DNA of 35,661 nucleotides from Clostridia bacterium (GCA_016290095.1 JAEESU010000021.1:1-35661), one strand, 5' to 3'; numbered from the stretch's first letter, positions 16,136-24,333 are shown. Notes: a model not told the origin generated them from the letters alone. Numbers and translations are program-made.

Positions 16136-16879
16136 TTAATTAAGTAACTTTTCTAAAGCGTTTGCATTTAATATTGTGTTAGATATAAATTCTCCTTTAT
16201 AAAAGTTAGCCCAATTATTAAATATGCAAGGTGCATTTTTAGCTTTTTCTAATGAGTCAATCTTTATAAAGTTTAGTTTTATATTCTTTTCTTTAGCATA
16301 ATCAGAAAGTTCTTTAACTTCATATTCAACATAAGGGCATTCATTACTATAGTAAATTGTAAAATCTTTATTATCGATTTTCATAGTTCTTGCATTATCA
16401 TTAAATTTTGGAGTTTCTGTATTTTCAAATGGCAATGCTAATAGTTCATAATCTGCTATGCTATCAACAACTTTGAAACCGAAATGTTCAAAGAATTTCT
16501 TTTCTCCTAAAAATGGTTTTTTCTTTTTTGAAACTAATGTACAAATACCACTCTTTCCTCTTTTTTTAGCGTCATTTATTGCATATTCTAATAATTCTTT
16601 TCCAATTCCTTTTGATTTAAAGCTTCCAGCAACCCATAAGCAATAAATATATTCATAATTTTTGCCACTTATAGGTACCCATGATGTTTCTAGTGGTTCA
16701 TATTCAATAAAAATTTTCCCTCTAGCATTTAATTTTCTAAACACATGTCCATCTTTTAATTTATTTTTTATCCATTCCTTTTTACAATCAACTCCAGCTT
16801 GATGTTTTGGATCTCCTATTGCACAACAAATATGTTCTTCATCAATGTTATCAGCTGTTAAATTAATATATTCATTCAT
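16136..16879 (-). CDS. GNAT acetyltransferase with C-terminal YoaP-like domain
   Basis: The 247-residue protein begins with a GNAT domain. The acetyl-CoA pocket is visible as LWVAGSFKSKGIGKELLEYAINDAKKRG (about 81-108, with the GxGxGxxL-like KSKGIGKELL). The C-terminal third (about 166-247) starts FTIYYSNECPYV and continues with ISNTILNANALEKLL, matching the YoaP domain, which resembles thioredoxin around the CP motif. Such fusions occur in B. subtilis YoaP-like proteins; their acceptor is unknown. AAAGGAG lies about nine bases before ATG. It follows the flavodoxin-family gene by 17 bases and is last in the operon. Confidence 0.85.
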   Translation of the reverse strand: MNEYINLTADNIDEEHICCAIGDPKHQAGVDCKKEWIKNKLKDGHVFRKLNARGKIFIEYEPLETSWVPISGKNYEYIYCLWVAGSFKSKGIGKELLEYAINDAKKRGKSGICTLVSKKKKPFLGEKKFFEHFGFKVVDSIADYELLALPFENTETPKFNDNARTMKIDNKDFTIYYSNECPYVEYEVKELSDYAKEKNIKLNFIKIDSLEKAKNAPCIFNNWANFYKGEFISNTILNANALEKLLN

Positions 16880-16896
16880 TTTAATCTCTCCTTTAC

Positions 16897-17532
16897 TTAT
16901 CTTATAAAATTAGTATATGTTGTTTGTTCTTTTTTTGGAAGTTCAATTCCTTTTTCTTTTCCTGCTTCTATACATTTTAGATAATAAGCCATGTTTCTTC
17001 CTAATATTCTCATTGTTTGCATTCCTTCTTCATCTTTTCTTACATCTTCTGGAGTGTATCCATGCACCATATTCCAGTATCTTGAAGAAATAATAGGCAT
17101 TTGATTTATTCCAAAATATTTATTAAGTTGATCATAAGTTGCAGTTGTTCCTGCTCTTCTTGCTGAAACAACCATTGCAGCAGGTTTAAACATGTAATAA
17201 TCGCTATGTCCTGAACGAGCAGTAGAATAAAAAACTCTATCCATGAATGATGTCATATTTCCTGTAGCTCCCGCATAATGAACTGGTGTACCAAATACAA
17301 AGCCATCTGCTTCTTTCATTTTTTCTGCAAAGCTATTTACAACATCATCAAATACGCATTTACCAATTTCACTACATCTTAAACAAGCAATACATCCTCC
17401 TATTGGCTTATTCTCTATCCAGAATATCTCTGTTTCAATTCCCTCATTATTTAATTCATTCGCAACTTCTGTTAAAGCTGTATAAGTACATCCATTTTCG
17501 TGAGGGCTCCCATTTACCAGTAATACTTTCAT
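16897..17532 (-). CDS. Flavodoxin-family NAD(P)H-dependent oxidoreductase
   Basis: A 211-residue flavoprotein of the NADPH-dependent FMN reductase/iron-sulfur flavoprotein group. It shows VLLVNGSPHENGCTYTAL (3-20) as the FMN phosphate loop, CIACLRCSEIGKCVFDD (about 47-63) with the compact cysteine group found in iron-sulfur flavoproteins, and GTPVHYAGATGNMTSFMDR (80-98) for the flavin ring. AAAGGAG precedes ATG at 17532. It probably transfers electrons to small molecules in an anaerobic cytoplasm. Three or four cysteines are suitably spaced for a 4Fe-4S cluster, but this cannot be confirmed. Confidence 0.9.
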   Translation of the reverse strand: MKVLLVNGSPHENGCTYTALTEVANELNNEGIETEIFWIENKPIGGCIACLRCSEIGKCVFDDVVNSFAEKMKEADGFVFGTPVHYAGATGNMTSFMDRVFYSTARSGHSDYYMFKPAAMVVSARRAGTTATYDQLNKYFGINQMPIISSRYWNMVHGYTPEDVRKDEEGMQTMRILGRNMAYYLKCIEAGKEKGIELPKKEQTTYTNFIR

Positions 17533-17584
17533 TTTTCTCTCCTTTCTCTCTTACATTTTTATACTTATAAATAATATTAAAATC

Positions 17585-18070
17585 TTACAATACAAATTGT
17601 ATAATAACTCCTGCTAATGTACAAATAACTAATGCCAATGCTTCTCCTATGAAAAAACCTTTTATATGAAACCAGTAATTATGATATTCTTTTACCATAT
17701 CTTCTGTTCCCTTGAATACAAAGTGTTTATCATGGCAAAACCACAAAACATCTAAAACTATTGCATCATATAAATTAACTACCGTCCATAATAAAAATCC
17801 ACATTTAAAGCTTTCTAGAAAAGTGGTATATCCATTTATATATCTTAATACAATACATATAATTATCAAAAACAAAATTGAAGCAATTATTTTAGCTGCT
17901 ATTTTGTTTTCTTGTGTTGGAATTTCATCTTTGTATTCATCTAAAGCCTTCACTCTTTCTTGTATTTTGGGTGGGTAATTATATAATGTTTTTATAGGCT
18001 CTCTTGACATTAAATAAACCATTAAAGTAAATATAACACATAAAACTATACTCTCTATTAATAATACCAT
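17585..18070 (-). CDS. Four-helix integral membrane protein of unknown function
   Basis: I do not recognise this 161-residue protein. It has likely membrane segments at about residues 3-21, 58-80, 85-110 and 134-158, with charged loops between them (KIQERVKALDEYKDE; CHDKHFVFKGTEDMVKEYHNYW). The second loop is rich in His, Tyr and Trp and may lie at the membrane surface. AGGAGAAG precedes ATG. It starts 15 bases after the ICMT-like gene and belongs to the same operon. Confidence 0.8.
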   Translation of the reverse strand: MVLLIESIVLCVIFTLMVYLMSREPIKTLYNYPPKIQERVKALDEYKDEIPTQENKIAAKIIASILFLIIICIVLRYINGYTTFLESFKCGFLLWTVVNLYDAIVLDVLWFCHDKHFVFKGTEDMVKEYHNYWFHIKGFFIGEALALVICTLAGVIIQFVL

Positions 18071-18085
18071 ACTCTTCTCCTATTC

Positions 18086-18757
18086 TTACCATATAAACGG
18101 TATCATTCTATATCTAACTTTCTTCTTATATTCTGAATATCCTTCTAATTCTTTTTCTAATACTTCTTCTTCATTTTTAATTCTTAAAGAAATTATTATT
18201 GGATAAATTAAAAAGATTAGAAAGGAAATGATAGAACCTAGTATCAAAGGCATACTTAAGAATAATAAAATTGTTACCGCATACATAGGATGCCTTACAA
18301 TTCCATATAAGCCTGTATCAATTACTTTTTGATCTTCTTGAACTTCAATTGTACGAGATAAATACGTGTTTTCTTTTAATACTTCTGCATATAAAATATA
18401 TGATATTATAAATAAAACTGATGAAATAATAACCACAACATTTGGAAGTATTATCCACTGATGTTTATAATTTAATCCAGCAATAATAAAGCCTGCCAAA
18501 AACATTATTCCGCTTAATAGCACTACTAATTTTTGAGTATCTTGCTTTTCTTTTGCATTTAGTCTTTTTCTTAATAAATCTGGATTTTTTACCATAAGGA
18601 TAATTCCTGCAATAAACATTGGAACAAAAAGTAATCCCATAAATAGCCATCCATTCCAAAACTCTAATGAACTTGCAGGCACAAATATTAATATTCCAAC
18701 AATTATAGCTCCTAGCAAGAATTTTATAATAGCTTGAAAAAATAGTTTTATATCCAT
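18086..18757 (-). CDS. Isoprenylcysteine carboxyl methyltransferase (ICMT)-family protein
   Basis: The 223-residue polytopic membrane protein has about five or six hydrophobic helices and ends with the ICMT/PEMT signature: TGLYGIVRHPMYAVTILLFL (148-167), then RIKNEEEVLEKELEGYSEYKKKVRYRMIPF (192-221). These two blocks bind S-adenosylmethionine and close the active site in the family. Bacterial members methylate lipids or unknown small acceptors, since protein prenylation is not known here. GAGGAT lies nine bases before ATG. It is the first gene of a four-gene operon reaching 16136. Confidence 0.88.
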   Translation of the reverse strand: MDIKLFFQAIIKFLLGAIIVGILIFVPASSLEFWNGWLFMGLLFVPMFIAGIILMVKNPDLLRKRLNAKEKQDTQKLVVLLSGIMFLAGFIIAGLNYKHQWIILPNVVVIISSVLFIISYILYAEVLKENTYLSRTIEVQEDQKVIDTGLYGIVRHPMYAVTILLFLSMPLILGSIISFLIFLIYPIIISLRIKNEEEVLEKELEGYSEYKKKVRYRMIPFIW

Positions 18758-18827
18758 ATTTTTATCCTCAACTTCAATTTAATTTCTAAAAAAATAATGA
18801 CACAAAGCTCATTTGTAATACCTAGAA

Positions 18828-18856
18828 TTGAAATAATGGTCAAAATGTAGTACAAT
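18828..18856 (+). promoter_or_regulatory. Promoter of the small orphan cassette
   Basis: TTGAAA (18828-18833) and TACAAT (18851-18856) are 17 bases apart. The leader of about 30 bases ends in AAAGGGAGG. The same -35 hexamer and spacing occur in the three secreted-protein cassettes, but their leader hairpin is missing here. Confidence 0.8.
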
Positions 18857-18891
18857 ATATTTATCAAAATACAAAGGGAGGCTACATCAAC

Positions 18892-19113
18892 ATGAAAAAC
18901 AAAAATCCTATTCCCCATCGCGTGCTCAAGTGGATATTCATGCAAAAGATGAGAGGCTTGTCCGTCAGGACTCAAGAAAGCATCATCAACTACATGAATA
19001 CCTACAAAGGAGATATCCACAAGTATGAGTACGGTCACGTTCCTGGACACCGGATTTATCGGATTGTTCTGAAGAATGGCAATGTCAAGGACTGGGATTT
19101 GATTCGGCAATAA
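18892..19113 (+). CDS. Orphan 73-residue basic protein, G+C-rich cassette
   Basis: I do not recognise this small basic protein. It is rich in Lys, Arg, His and Tyr and has no signal peptide or membrane helix; a helical N-terminal part (HRVLKWIFMQKMRGLSVRTQ) is followed by a likely beta-strand part (YEYGHVPGHRIYRIVLKNGN). It is strongly supported as a gene: promoter TTGAAA-N17-TACAAT, AAAGGGAGG nine bases before ATG, and a two-hairpin terminator. Its codons (CTC, GTC, CGG, ATC) contrast with the AT-rich genes around it and resemble the cassettes at 24.3 and 30-31 kb, suggesting transfer. A nucleic-acid-binding role would fit the charge but is not shown. Confidence 0.8.
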   Translation: MKNKNPIPHRVLKWIFMQKMRGLSVRTQESIINYMNTYKGDIHKYEYGHVPGHRIYRIVLKNGNVKDWDLIRQ

Positions 19114-19129
19114 CTTACTGTCTCCGTTT

Positions 19130-19176
19130 GGTTGGACTAACTGTCCAACCAGCCCTTCGGGGCTTTTTTATTTTTT
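19130..19176 (+). terminator. Double-hairpin terminator with TTCG loop
   Basis: GGTTGGAC/GTCCAACC forms a first stem, followed at once by AGCCC-TTCG-GGGCT and a long T-run. The T-run overlaps the stop codon of the convergent gene at 19168. Confidence 0.9.
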
Positions 19177-19596
19177 CTTTTTGTTGATAAATTTTATTAC
19201 TTTATCAACACCTTCATTATATTCTGCTAAAAATGTCTGTATACTTCCATTATCTATTTTATATTTTATATATAAAAATACCTTTACAGTACTAGTTAAT
19301 GTGTAGAAATTTCCTGATAAAAATCCAGGTGATTCTAAAACTCCTTGTGTAAGTATCTTCTTATTCATTGCATCTTTAATTCCGTATTTTGTATTTTCAA
19401 TTTTTCCATATGATTCTATACTATCATAATTTATTGATTCTTCTCCATTTTCATATTCAAGAATTATAGAATCTTCTTTAAAATTTATGTTGCATCTTTG
19501 ACTCATGTATTTGTTTAAAGTGCATACACATCTTATTCCTTCTCTTCTTAATTTTATATTTCCATCTTCTTCCTTCTTTTTTGCAAAACCAAACAT
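19168..19596 (-). CDS. Small cytosolic protein, possibly PH-like
   Basis: An unrecognised 142-residue protein with no membrane segment. Alternating hydrophobic and polar residues from about 28 to 120 (CNINFKEDSIILEYENGEE; SIESYGKIENTKYG; FYTLTSTVKVFLYIKYKI) suggest a beta-sheet domain, followed by a C-terminal helix (EYNEGVDKVIKFINKKKK). This resembles small PH-like or bPH proteins of Bacillota, but I cannot assign it. AAGGAG lies nine bases before ATG and a good promoter precedes it. Its stop is inside the T-run of the opposite terminator. Confidence 0.75.
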   Translation of the reverse strand: MFGFAKKKEEDGNIKLRREGIRCVCTLNKYMSQRCNINFKEDSIILEYENGEESINYDSIESYGKIENTKYGIKDAMNKKILTQGVLESPGFLSGNFYTLTSTVKVFLYIKYKIDNGSIQTFLAEYNEGVDKVIKFINKKKK

Positions 19597-19626
19597 AAAT
19601 TAATCTCCTTAATATAATCTATAGTA

Positions 19627-19655
19627 ATTGTATATTTTATGTTTAATATTTTCAA
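19627..19655 (-). promoter_or_regulatory. Promoter of the 142-residue gene
   Basis: TTGAAA (19650-19655) and TACAAT (19627-19632) on the minus strand are 17 bases apart, about 30 bases before ATG. Confidence 0.8.
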
Positions 19656-19660
19656 GTAAA

Positions 19661-19684
19661 AAAGTGGCAATTTCTTGCCACTTT
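19661..19684. terminator. Terminator of the HerA-like operon
   Basis: AAAGTGGCAA and TTGCCACTTT pair perfectly around TTTC. On the minus strand a T-run follows, right after the stop at 19689. Confidence 0.9.
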
Positions 19685-19688
19685 AATT

Positions 19689-21254
19689 TTATTTTCCAAA
19701 TAAAGATTTGATTATTTGATTTCCTATTTTTCTTCCAACTGAGTTTAATGCTGAATTCGCTGTGCGTTCTGCGGCTTTTCCAACTTTATATTGAATAGAA
19801 TTCTTCCTTGCTTTTTCTGCTTCTTTTTCTAGTTCTTTCTTTTCTCTTTCTTCTTGTTTTTTTAATTTTTCAGCTTCTTTAGCGGCTCTTTCTTCTGCTT
19901 TCTTTTCTTCAGCAAGTCTTTTTTCTTCCTCTTTTGCTTGAATTTCAGCTTCCTTGGCAGCTTTAGCTTCTTCCATTTCTTTTGAAAGGATTTCAAATGC
20001 TGATTCTCTATCTACAATAGTATCATATTTACCTTGATAAACACTTCTACTAATAACCATTAATCTCATGCTATCATCTAATGCTCCCATCTGGCTTTGT
20101 GGTGGAAGAACTGTACATTTTTCAACTATATTTGGTTCACCTTTTTCATTTAAGAAAGATATTACTGCTTCACCTGTTCCAAGTTCTAATATTGCTTTTT
20201 CTGTATCAAACTCTGGATTTGCTCTAAATGATTGTGATACCGCTTTTACTACTTTTTGTTCTGCTGGAGTATATGCTCTTAATGTATGTTGTACTTTATT
20301 TCCTAGTTGAGCTAATATTTCATTTGGAATATCGTTTGGTGATTGAGAAATAAAGTATAGTCCTATTCCTTTTGAACGAATTAGTTTTACTATTTGAGTT
20401 ACATTTGTAAGCATATAATCTGGAAGTTCATTAAATAATAAGTGTGCTTCATCAAAGAAAAATACCATTTTAGGTTTATCCATATCTCCTACTTCTGGCA
20501 TTCCTGTATTTAGTGCTGATAAAAGCCACAATAAAAAACAAGCATATAAATTTGGTTTATTATATAATTCTACTGCATGCAAAATATTAATGTTTCCTAA
20601 TCCATTCTCGTTTGTTTTAATGAAGTCATTAATATCTATATCAGGCTCTCCAAAGAAAAAGTCTCCGCCTTGTTCTTCAAGCATAAGTAAGCTTCTTTGT
20701 ATCGTTCCTACGCTTTGTGCTGCAATATTTCCATAATTAATTGTATATTCTTTACTATTTTCTGCAACATATTGAAGCAATAATCTTAAATCTTTTAAAT
20801 CTACTAAATCATATCCATTTTCTCTTGCAATTTTAAAAATAATTGCTAAAACTCCTTCTTGTGTATCATTTAGTCCAAGCATTTTTGCTAAAATTGTTGA
20901 CCCAACATTTTGAAGAGTTGTTCTTATTGGATGCCCATTTTTTGCAAATACATCCCAAAAAACAACTGGAAATCCTTTATAATTAAAATCCGTTATTCCA
21001 AGCTTGTTTAATCTTTCTTCTAATTTTAGTGATGTTTCTCCAGGTAAGCAAGTTCCTGCTAAATCTCCTTTAATATCCGCTAAAAATACAGGTACCCCCA
21101 TTGATGAAAAGCTTTCTGCCATAACTTTTAATGTAATTGTCTTTCCACTTCCAGAAGCACCTGTAATTAAACCATGGCGGTTTGCCATTTCTGGAACTAT
21201 GTACAATTCTTTTTCATCATTTTTTCCAATAAGAATCTTATTGTCTTTTAACAT
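19689..21254 (-). CDS. HerA-like ATPase, DUF853 (YjgR-like)
   Basis: The 521-residue protein is a FtsK/HerA-superfamily ATPase of the DUF853 type. Walker A is GASGSGKT (32-39), and Walker B is MVFFFDEAHLLF with Asp268-Glu269. ISQSPNDIP (302-310) gives the sensor region and LRAYTPAEQKVVKAVSQSF (325-343) is the family's arginine-containing block. After about residue 415 comes a long Lys/Glu/Ala-rich coiled coil, ending in VGRKIGNQIIKSLFGK, which is characteristic of the family. DUF853 proteins are widespread but of uncertain function; DNA translocation or pumping is presumed from HerA. AAAGGAGGAG precedes ATG. Its start overlaps the end of the upstream membrane gene by seven bases, so the two are likely coupled. 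Confidence 0.93.
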   Translation of the reverse strand: MLKDNKILIGKNDEKELYIVPEMANRHGLITGASGSGKTITLKVMAESFSSMGVPVFLADIKGDLAGTCLPGETSLKLEERLNKLGITDFNYKGFPVVFWDVFAKNGHPIRTTLQNVGSTILAKMLGLNDTQEGVLAIIFKIARENGYDLVDLKDLRLLLQYVAENSKEYTINYGNIAAQSVGTIQRSLLMLEEQGGDFFFGEPDIDINDFIKTNENGLGNINILHAVELYNKPNLYACFLLWLLSALNTGMPEVGDMDKPKMVFFFDEAHLLFNELPDYMLTNVTQIVKLIRSKGIGLYFISQSPNDIPNEILAQLGNKVQHTLRAYTPAEQKVVKAVSQSFRANPEFDTEKAILELGTGEAVISFLNEKGEPNIVEKCTVLPPQSQMGALDDSMRLMVISRSVYQGKYDTIVDRESAFEILSKEMEEAKAAKEAEIQAKEEEKRLAEEKKAEERAAKEAEKLKKQEEREKKELEKEAEKARKNSIQYKVGKAAERTANSALNSVGRKIGNQIIKSLFGK

Positions 21255-21925
21255 CTTTTCTCCTCCTTTTTATTTTTTATAATCTCTATACTTTCTTTTA
21301 ATAATACAATCTCACCAAATATTGTTATAGGTGTAAAAACTATCCCCATTATTCCTAAAAATATTGCAAGTATTAAGTTTTCTAATGGTCCGCCAGTAAG
21401 AATTGATATTAGAAAATACATTCCACCGAATAACATTGCGCCAGAAAACACTGTAAAAACAGGCATCAACATTATAAATGAAAGCATAAATGCTAATTTT
21501 TGTCCACCTATTTTCTCCCCAATAATACTTATCACAACAATTATTAAGAAATACGCAACTATAATAATGTTTGTTACGTTATTATTATTACTTTCGATTA
21601 ATTCTGTTGGATTGTCTTTATTGTAGTATCTTATATATTCTGTACCAACTTTAGGAATACCACTTGTTTTTTCTTCCTTAAAAAAATAGGTTTCACCGTC
21701 AATATCATATTTGTATACTAGCAGACTTTTGCTATCTTCTTGATCAGTTTTCTCAATATGATCAAATACTATTCTTGTCTCATTGTATTTGCTAGGATCA
21801 ATTTTATTATAAGAATTTGATAGCACTGCAGAAATAATTGATGATATTAAAAATATAAGCCAAAAAAACGTTATAATATGCTCATCACTCTTTTTCTCAC
21901 CAAGACTTGCTTTTTTCTTTAACAT
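21248..21925 (-). CDS. Membrane protein with DUF3592-like external domain
   Basis: The protein has one membrane segment near its N-terminus, a beta-rich external part (RIVFDHIEKT, LLVYKYDIDGETYFF, VGTEYIRYYNKDNPTE) and three or four C-terminal membrane segments. The 'VG.....YYNPxNP.E' pattern is that of DUF3592-type domains. The start is uncertain: I prefer ATG 21925, with TTAGGAG five bases upstream. ATG 21952 and TTG 21973 are also in frame but lie close to a putative TAAAAT -10 box and lack a good ribosome-binding site. The gene overlaps the HerA-like ATPase gene by seven bases. The protein could anchor or regulate the ATPase; that is inference from coupling. Confidence 0.75.
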   Translation of the reverse strand: MLKKKASLGEKKSDEHIITFFWLIFLISSIISAVLSNSYNKIDPSKYNETRIVFDHIEKTDQEDSKSLLVYKYDIDGETYFFKEEKTSGIPKVGTEYIRYYNKDNPTELIESNNNNVTNIIIVAYFLIIVVISIIGEKIGGQKLAFMLSFIMLMPVFTVFSGAMLFGGMYFLISILTGGPLENLILAIFLGIMGIVFTPITIFGEIVLLKESIEIIKNKKEEKRC

Positions 21926-22078
21926 CTCTTCTCCTAATTTATCTCCTATCATCTGCTGAATATTCCGTTTCAATGTTTTAATTTTATCCTTTTTGATTCA
22001 GCAAATTCAACTATGTATGTATATTAATTACATTTTCACGAGAATCATATCATATTTTTCTGCAATTTACAATATAAA

Positions 22079-22099
22079 AGCTACACCTCAAGTGTAGCT
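22079..22099 (-). terminator. Terminator of aspS
   Basis: AGCTACAC and GTGTAGCT form an eight-pair stem around a five-base loop. On the minus strand it is followed by TTTTATATT, just after the aspS stop at 22105. Confidence 0.85.
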
Positions 22100-22104
22100 A
22101 CTTT

Positions 22105-23853
22105 TTATACTTTTAAAATCGTTAATTTTAATTCTGCCAGTTGTTCTTTCGATGGAATACTTGGTGCTTTCATCATTAAATCTTCTGCTTTTCCACTTAA
22201 CGGAAATGCAATTACTTCTCTTATTGTCTCACTTTCTGTAAGAAGCATTAGCATTCTATCAATACCTGGAGCTATTCCAGCATGAGGTGGTGCTCCATAT
22301 TGAAATGCTTCAAACATAGCACCAAATTTTTCTACGATGTATTCCTTTGTGTACCCAACTTTTTCAAAAACTTTGACCATCAAATCTGGATCATTGTTTC
22401 TTACTGCGCCAGATGCTAATTCTATTCCATTACAAACTAAATCATATTGATATGCCATAATTGATAATGGATCACTAACATCTATGCTACCTTTTGGCAT
22501 TGAAAATGGGTTATGACAAAACGTTAATTTATGCCTTTCATCATATTCATACATAGGAAAATCTGTAATCCAACAAAACTCTAATTTATTTTCATCAATT
22601 AACTCTAGTCTTCTTCCTAATTCTGTTCTTACACTTCCAGCTAATTTATCTACTACTCCTGCATAATCTGCAATAAAAAATAAACAATCTCCTTCTTTAG
22701 ATTTGGTCCTTTTTATCATCTCCATTTTTTCTTTTTCTGGTATAAATTTTGCAATTGGTCCTTGAAGGCTTAGATCATCCATTATTCTAAGCCATGCTAA
22801 TCCTTTTGCCTTTAATTCTTTTACTGCATATTCTGTCATTCCTTCAAAAAAACTACGAGGTTTATCTTTTACATCGTGTGTAGATATTATTCTAACAAAT
22901 TGGCCTGCAAATGCTTTTAGTGGAATATTTTTAAAAAGATCTGTCACATCTATAATTTCTAAAGGATTTCTCAAATCTGGTTTATCTGACCCATATTTTT
23001 CCATAGAATCACTATATTTTATTCTTCTAAATGGATATTTTTTAATTTTTTTACAAGAAAACTTTGAAAATGTCTCATAAATTACTTTTTCCATAATCTC
23101 AAAAACATCTTCTTGTGTTGCATATGCCATTTCAATATCAAGTTGATAAAACTCTCCTGGCACCCTATCTGCTCTAGAATCTTCATCTCTAAAACAAGGT
23201 GCTATTTGAAAATACTTGTCTATTCCGGAAACCATTAATAATTGTTTAAATTGTTGTGGTGCCTGTGGCAAAGCATAAAACTTTCCTTTGTGCAGTCTAC
23301 TTGGTACTAAATAATCTCTAGCACCTTCTGGTGAAGATGCTGTTAAAATAGGTGTTTGAACTTCCAAAAAATCTTTTTTTATCATCTTCTCACGCAAGAA
23401 CTGAATAATTCTTGCTCTTAGTTTTAAGTTCTCCCTTAATTTATCTGATCTTAAATCTAAGTATCTGTATTTGAGTCTTAATTCTTCTCTTATTTTTGTA
23501 GTTCCATTAATCTCAAATGGTAAATCTTTTGTTCTTTTACTTAAAACACTTATTTCCTCAATATATATTTCGACTTCACCTGTTTTAAGTTTTAAGTTAA
23601 TAGTGTCTTCAGACCTTTTTCTAACTAATCCATAAACTGTAACAACAGATTGAATCGGAATATGTGAAACAACATCTACATCTCTACTATCAGCTGATGT
23701 AACAACTTGAGTTATTCCATACATATCTCTAATATCAAGAAAAACTAAACCTCCAAAATCTCTAATAGTTTCTACGAATCCTGCTATTCGTACTTTTTTG
23801 CCAACATCATCAAGCGTAATTGAGTCACAATAATGTGTTCTGTACTCTTCCAT
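22105..23853 (-). CDS. aspS: Aspartyl-tRNA synthetase
   Basis: A 582-residue class II aminoacyl-tRNA synthetase of the bacterial AspRS type. It has an N-terminal anticodon-binding OB fold (about 1-110), the class II core with QAPQQFKQLLM (about 198-208), motif 2 as FRDEDSRADR (about 221-230), a GAD-like insertion, and motif 3 as GIAPGIDRMLMLLT near residue 540. It loads Asp onto tRNA-Asp; in bacteria lacking AsnRS such enzymes also charge tRNA-Asn for GatCAB, which cannot be decided here. AGGAGG lies five bases before ATG. It is monocistronic with a T-box leader and its own promoter. In many Bacillota aspS follows hisS, but hisS is not adjacent here. Confidence 0.97.
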   Translation of the reverse strand: MEEYRTHYCDSITLDDVGKKVRIAGFVETIRDFGGLVFLDIRDMYGITQVVTSADSRDVDVVSHIPIQSVVTVYGLVRKRSEDTINLKLKTGEVEIYIEEISVLSKRTKDLPFEINGTTKIREELRLKYRYLDLRSDKLRENLKLRARIIQFLREKMIKKDFLEVQTPILTASSPEGARDYLVPSRLHKGKFYALPQAPQQFKQLLMVSGIDKYFQIAPCFRDEDSRADRVPGEFYQLDIEMAYATQEDVFEIMEKVIYETFSKFSCKKIKKYPFRRIKYSDSMEKYGSDKPDLRNPLEIIDVTDLFKNIPLKAFAGQFVRIISTHDVKDKPRSFFEGMTEYAVKELKAKGLAWLRIMDDLSLQGPIAKFIPEKEKMEMIKRTKSKEGDCLFFIADYAGVVDKLAGSVRTELGRRLELIDENKLEFCWITDFPMYEYDERHKLTFCHNPFSMPKGSIDVSDPLSIMAYQYDLVCNGIELASGAVRNNDPDLMVKVFEKVGYTKEYIVEKFGAMFEAFQYGAPPHAGIAPGIDRMLMLLTESETIREVIAFPLSGKAEDLMMKAPSIPSKEQLAELKLTILKV

Positions 23854-23890
23854 ACCTTCCTCCTATTCTTGCAGAAGGCAATTTTAGCGT

Positions 23891-24172
23891 CAAAAAATCG
23901 CCCACTGCAAACAAAAATGCAGGGACGAATATAATCCGCGGTACCACCCATATTGAAAGAACTCTTCTTTCCACTCTTTGAAAATTATTTTACTCCAATG
24001 TGTTTCGGTTATGTACGTTTTCTACAAAGGGCTTTCAGCCGGTGACCCTCATTCTCTACTAGAAACCTTTACAGCCTTTCATCTTCATCATAAAATAATT
24101 TTCTAAATTCATCAAAAATTATTATTGCCACTATTGTCTGAATTTTCCATAGTAACCACCTTTCTCGTAATT
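23891..24172 (-). promoter_or_regulatory. T-box leader of aspS
   Basis: The T-box core GGTGGTACCGCGGA is at 23936-23949 on the minus strand. A 13-pair stem I base joins 24091-24103 and 23980-23992. A terminator hairpin CGTCCCTGCA/TGCAGTGGGCG (23899-23927) with ATTTTTT follows and overlaps the T-box sequence, as expected for tRNA-controlled antitermination. The presumed specifier loop reads CCGAAACACATTGGAG (23993-24008). By the usual position the codon is CAC, with AAC overlapping it; GAC or GAT does not appear there. Confidence 0.93.
24112..24150 (-). CDS. Possible Asn-rich 12-codon leader ORF upstream of the T-box
   Basis: At the start of the aspS leader, AAAGGTGG lies five bases before an ATG. 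The following 12 codons read MENSDNSGNNNF and end in TGA just before stem I. Five Asn and one Asp among 12 residues would suit a sensor of Asn or Asp supply, acting together with the T-box. AT-rich DNA favours AAT codons, so chance cannot be excluded. Confidence 0.35.
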   Translation of the reverse strand: MENSDNSGNNNF

Positions 24173-24178
24173 GTTTTT

Positions 24179-24207
24179 ATTATAGCATCTTTAATATCTT
24201 TAGTCAA
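24179..24207 (-). promoter_or_regulatory. Promoter of aspS
   Basis: TTGACT (24202-24207) and TATAAT (24179-24184) on the minus strand are 17 bases apart, giving an mRNA leader of about 320 bases. Confidence 0.9.
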
Positions 24208-24225
24208 TTAGAAGCCCCTTAAAAT

Positions 24226-24254
24226 TTGAAAAAAAAGCTTTTTTATGGTATAAT
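24226..24254 (+). promoter_or_regulatory. Promoter of secreted-protein cassette 1
   Basis: TTGAAA (24226-24231), 17 bases, TATAAT (24249-24254) followed by TATA. The same arrangement, including TATAATTATA, precedes cassettes 2 and 3. Confidence 0.9.
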
Positions 24255-24262
24255 TATAAGTT

Positions 24263-24333
24263 AAGGGAGAGTTTCCCTTGTCGTTTTCGCCAACCAATCT
24301 AACTACAAAGGAGGTTCACAACAATGGCGAAAA
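24263..24333 (+). promoter_or_regulatory. Structured leader of cassette 1
   Basis: A hairpin AAGGGA-GAGTT-TCCCTT (24263-24279) sits a few bases after the expected transcription start. It is followed by TTTTCGCCA (24284-24292), the exact complement of TGGCGAAAA (24325-24333), which overlaps the start codon. AAAGGAGG lies in the loop between. Pairing could mask the start while leaving the Shine-Dalgarno exposed. The same order of elements is seen at 29987 and 30854. Confidence 0.7.

Noticed and set aside
18748-19110. Minus-strand frame opposite the 73-residue gene
   Set aside because: It spans the promoter, ribosome-binding site and body of the better supported plus-strand gene.
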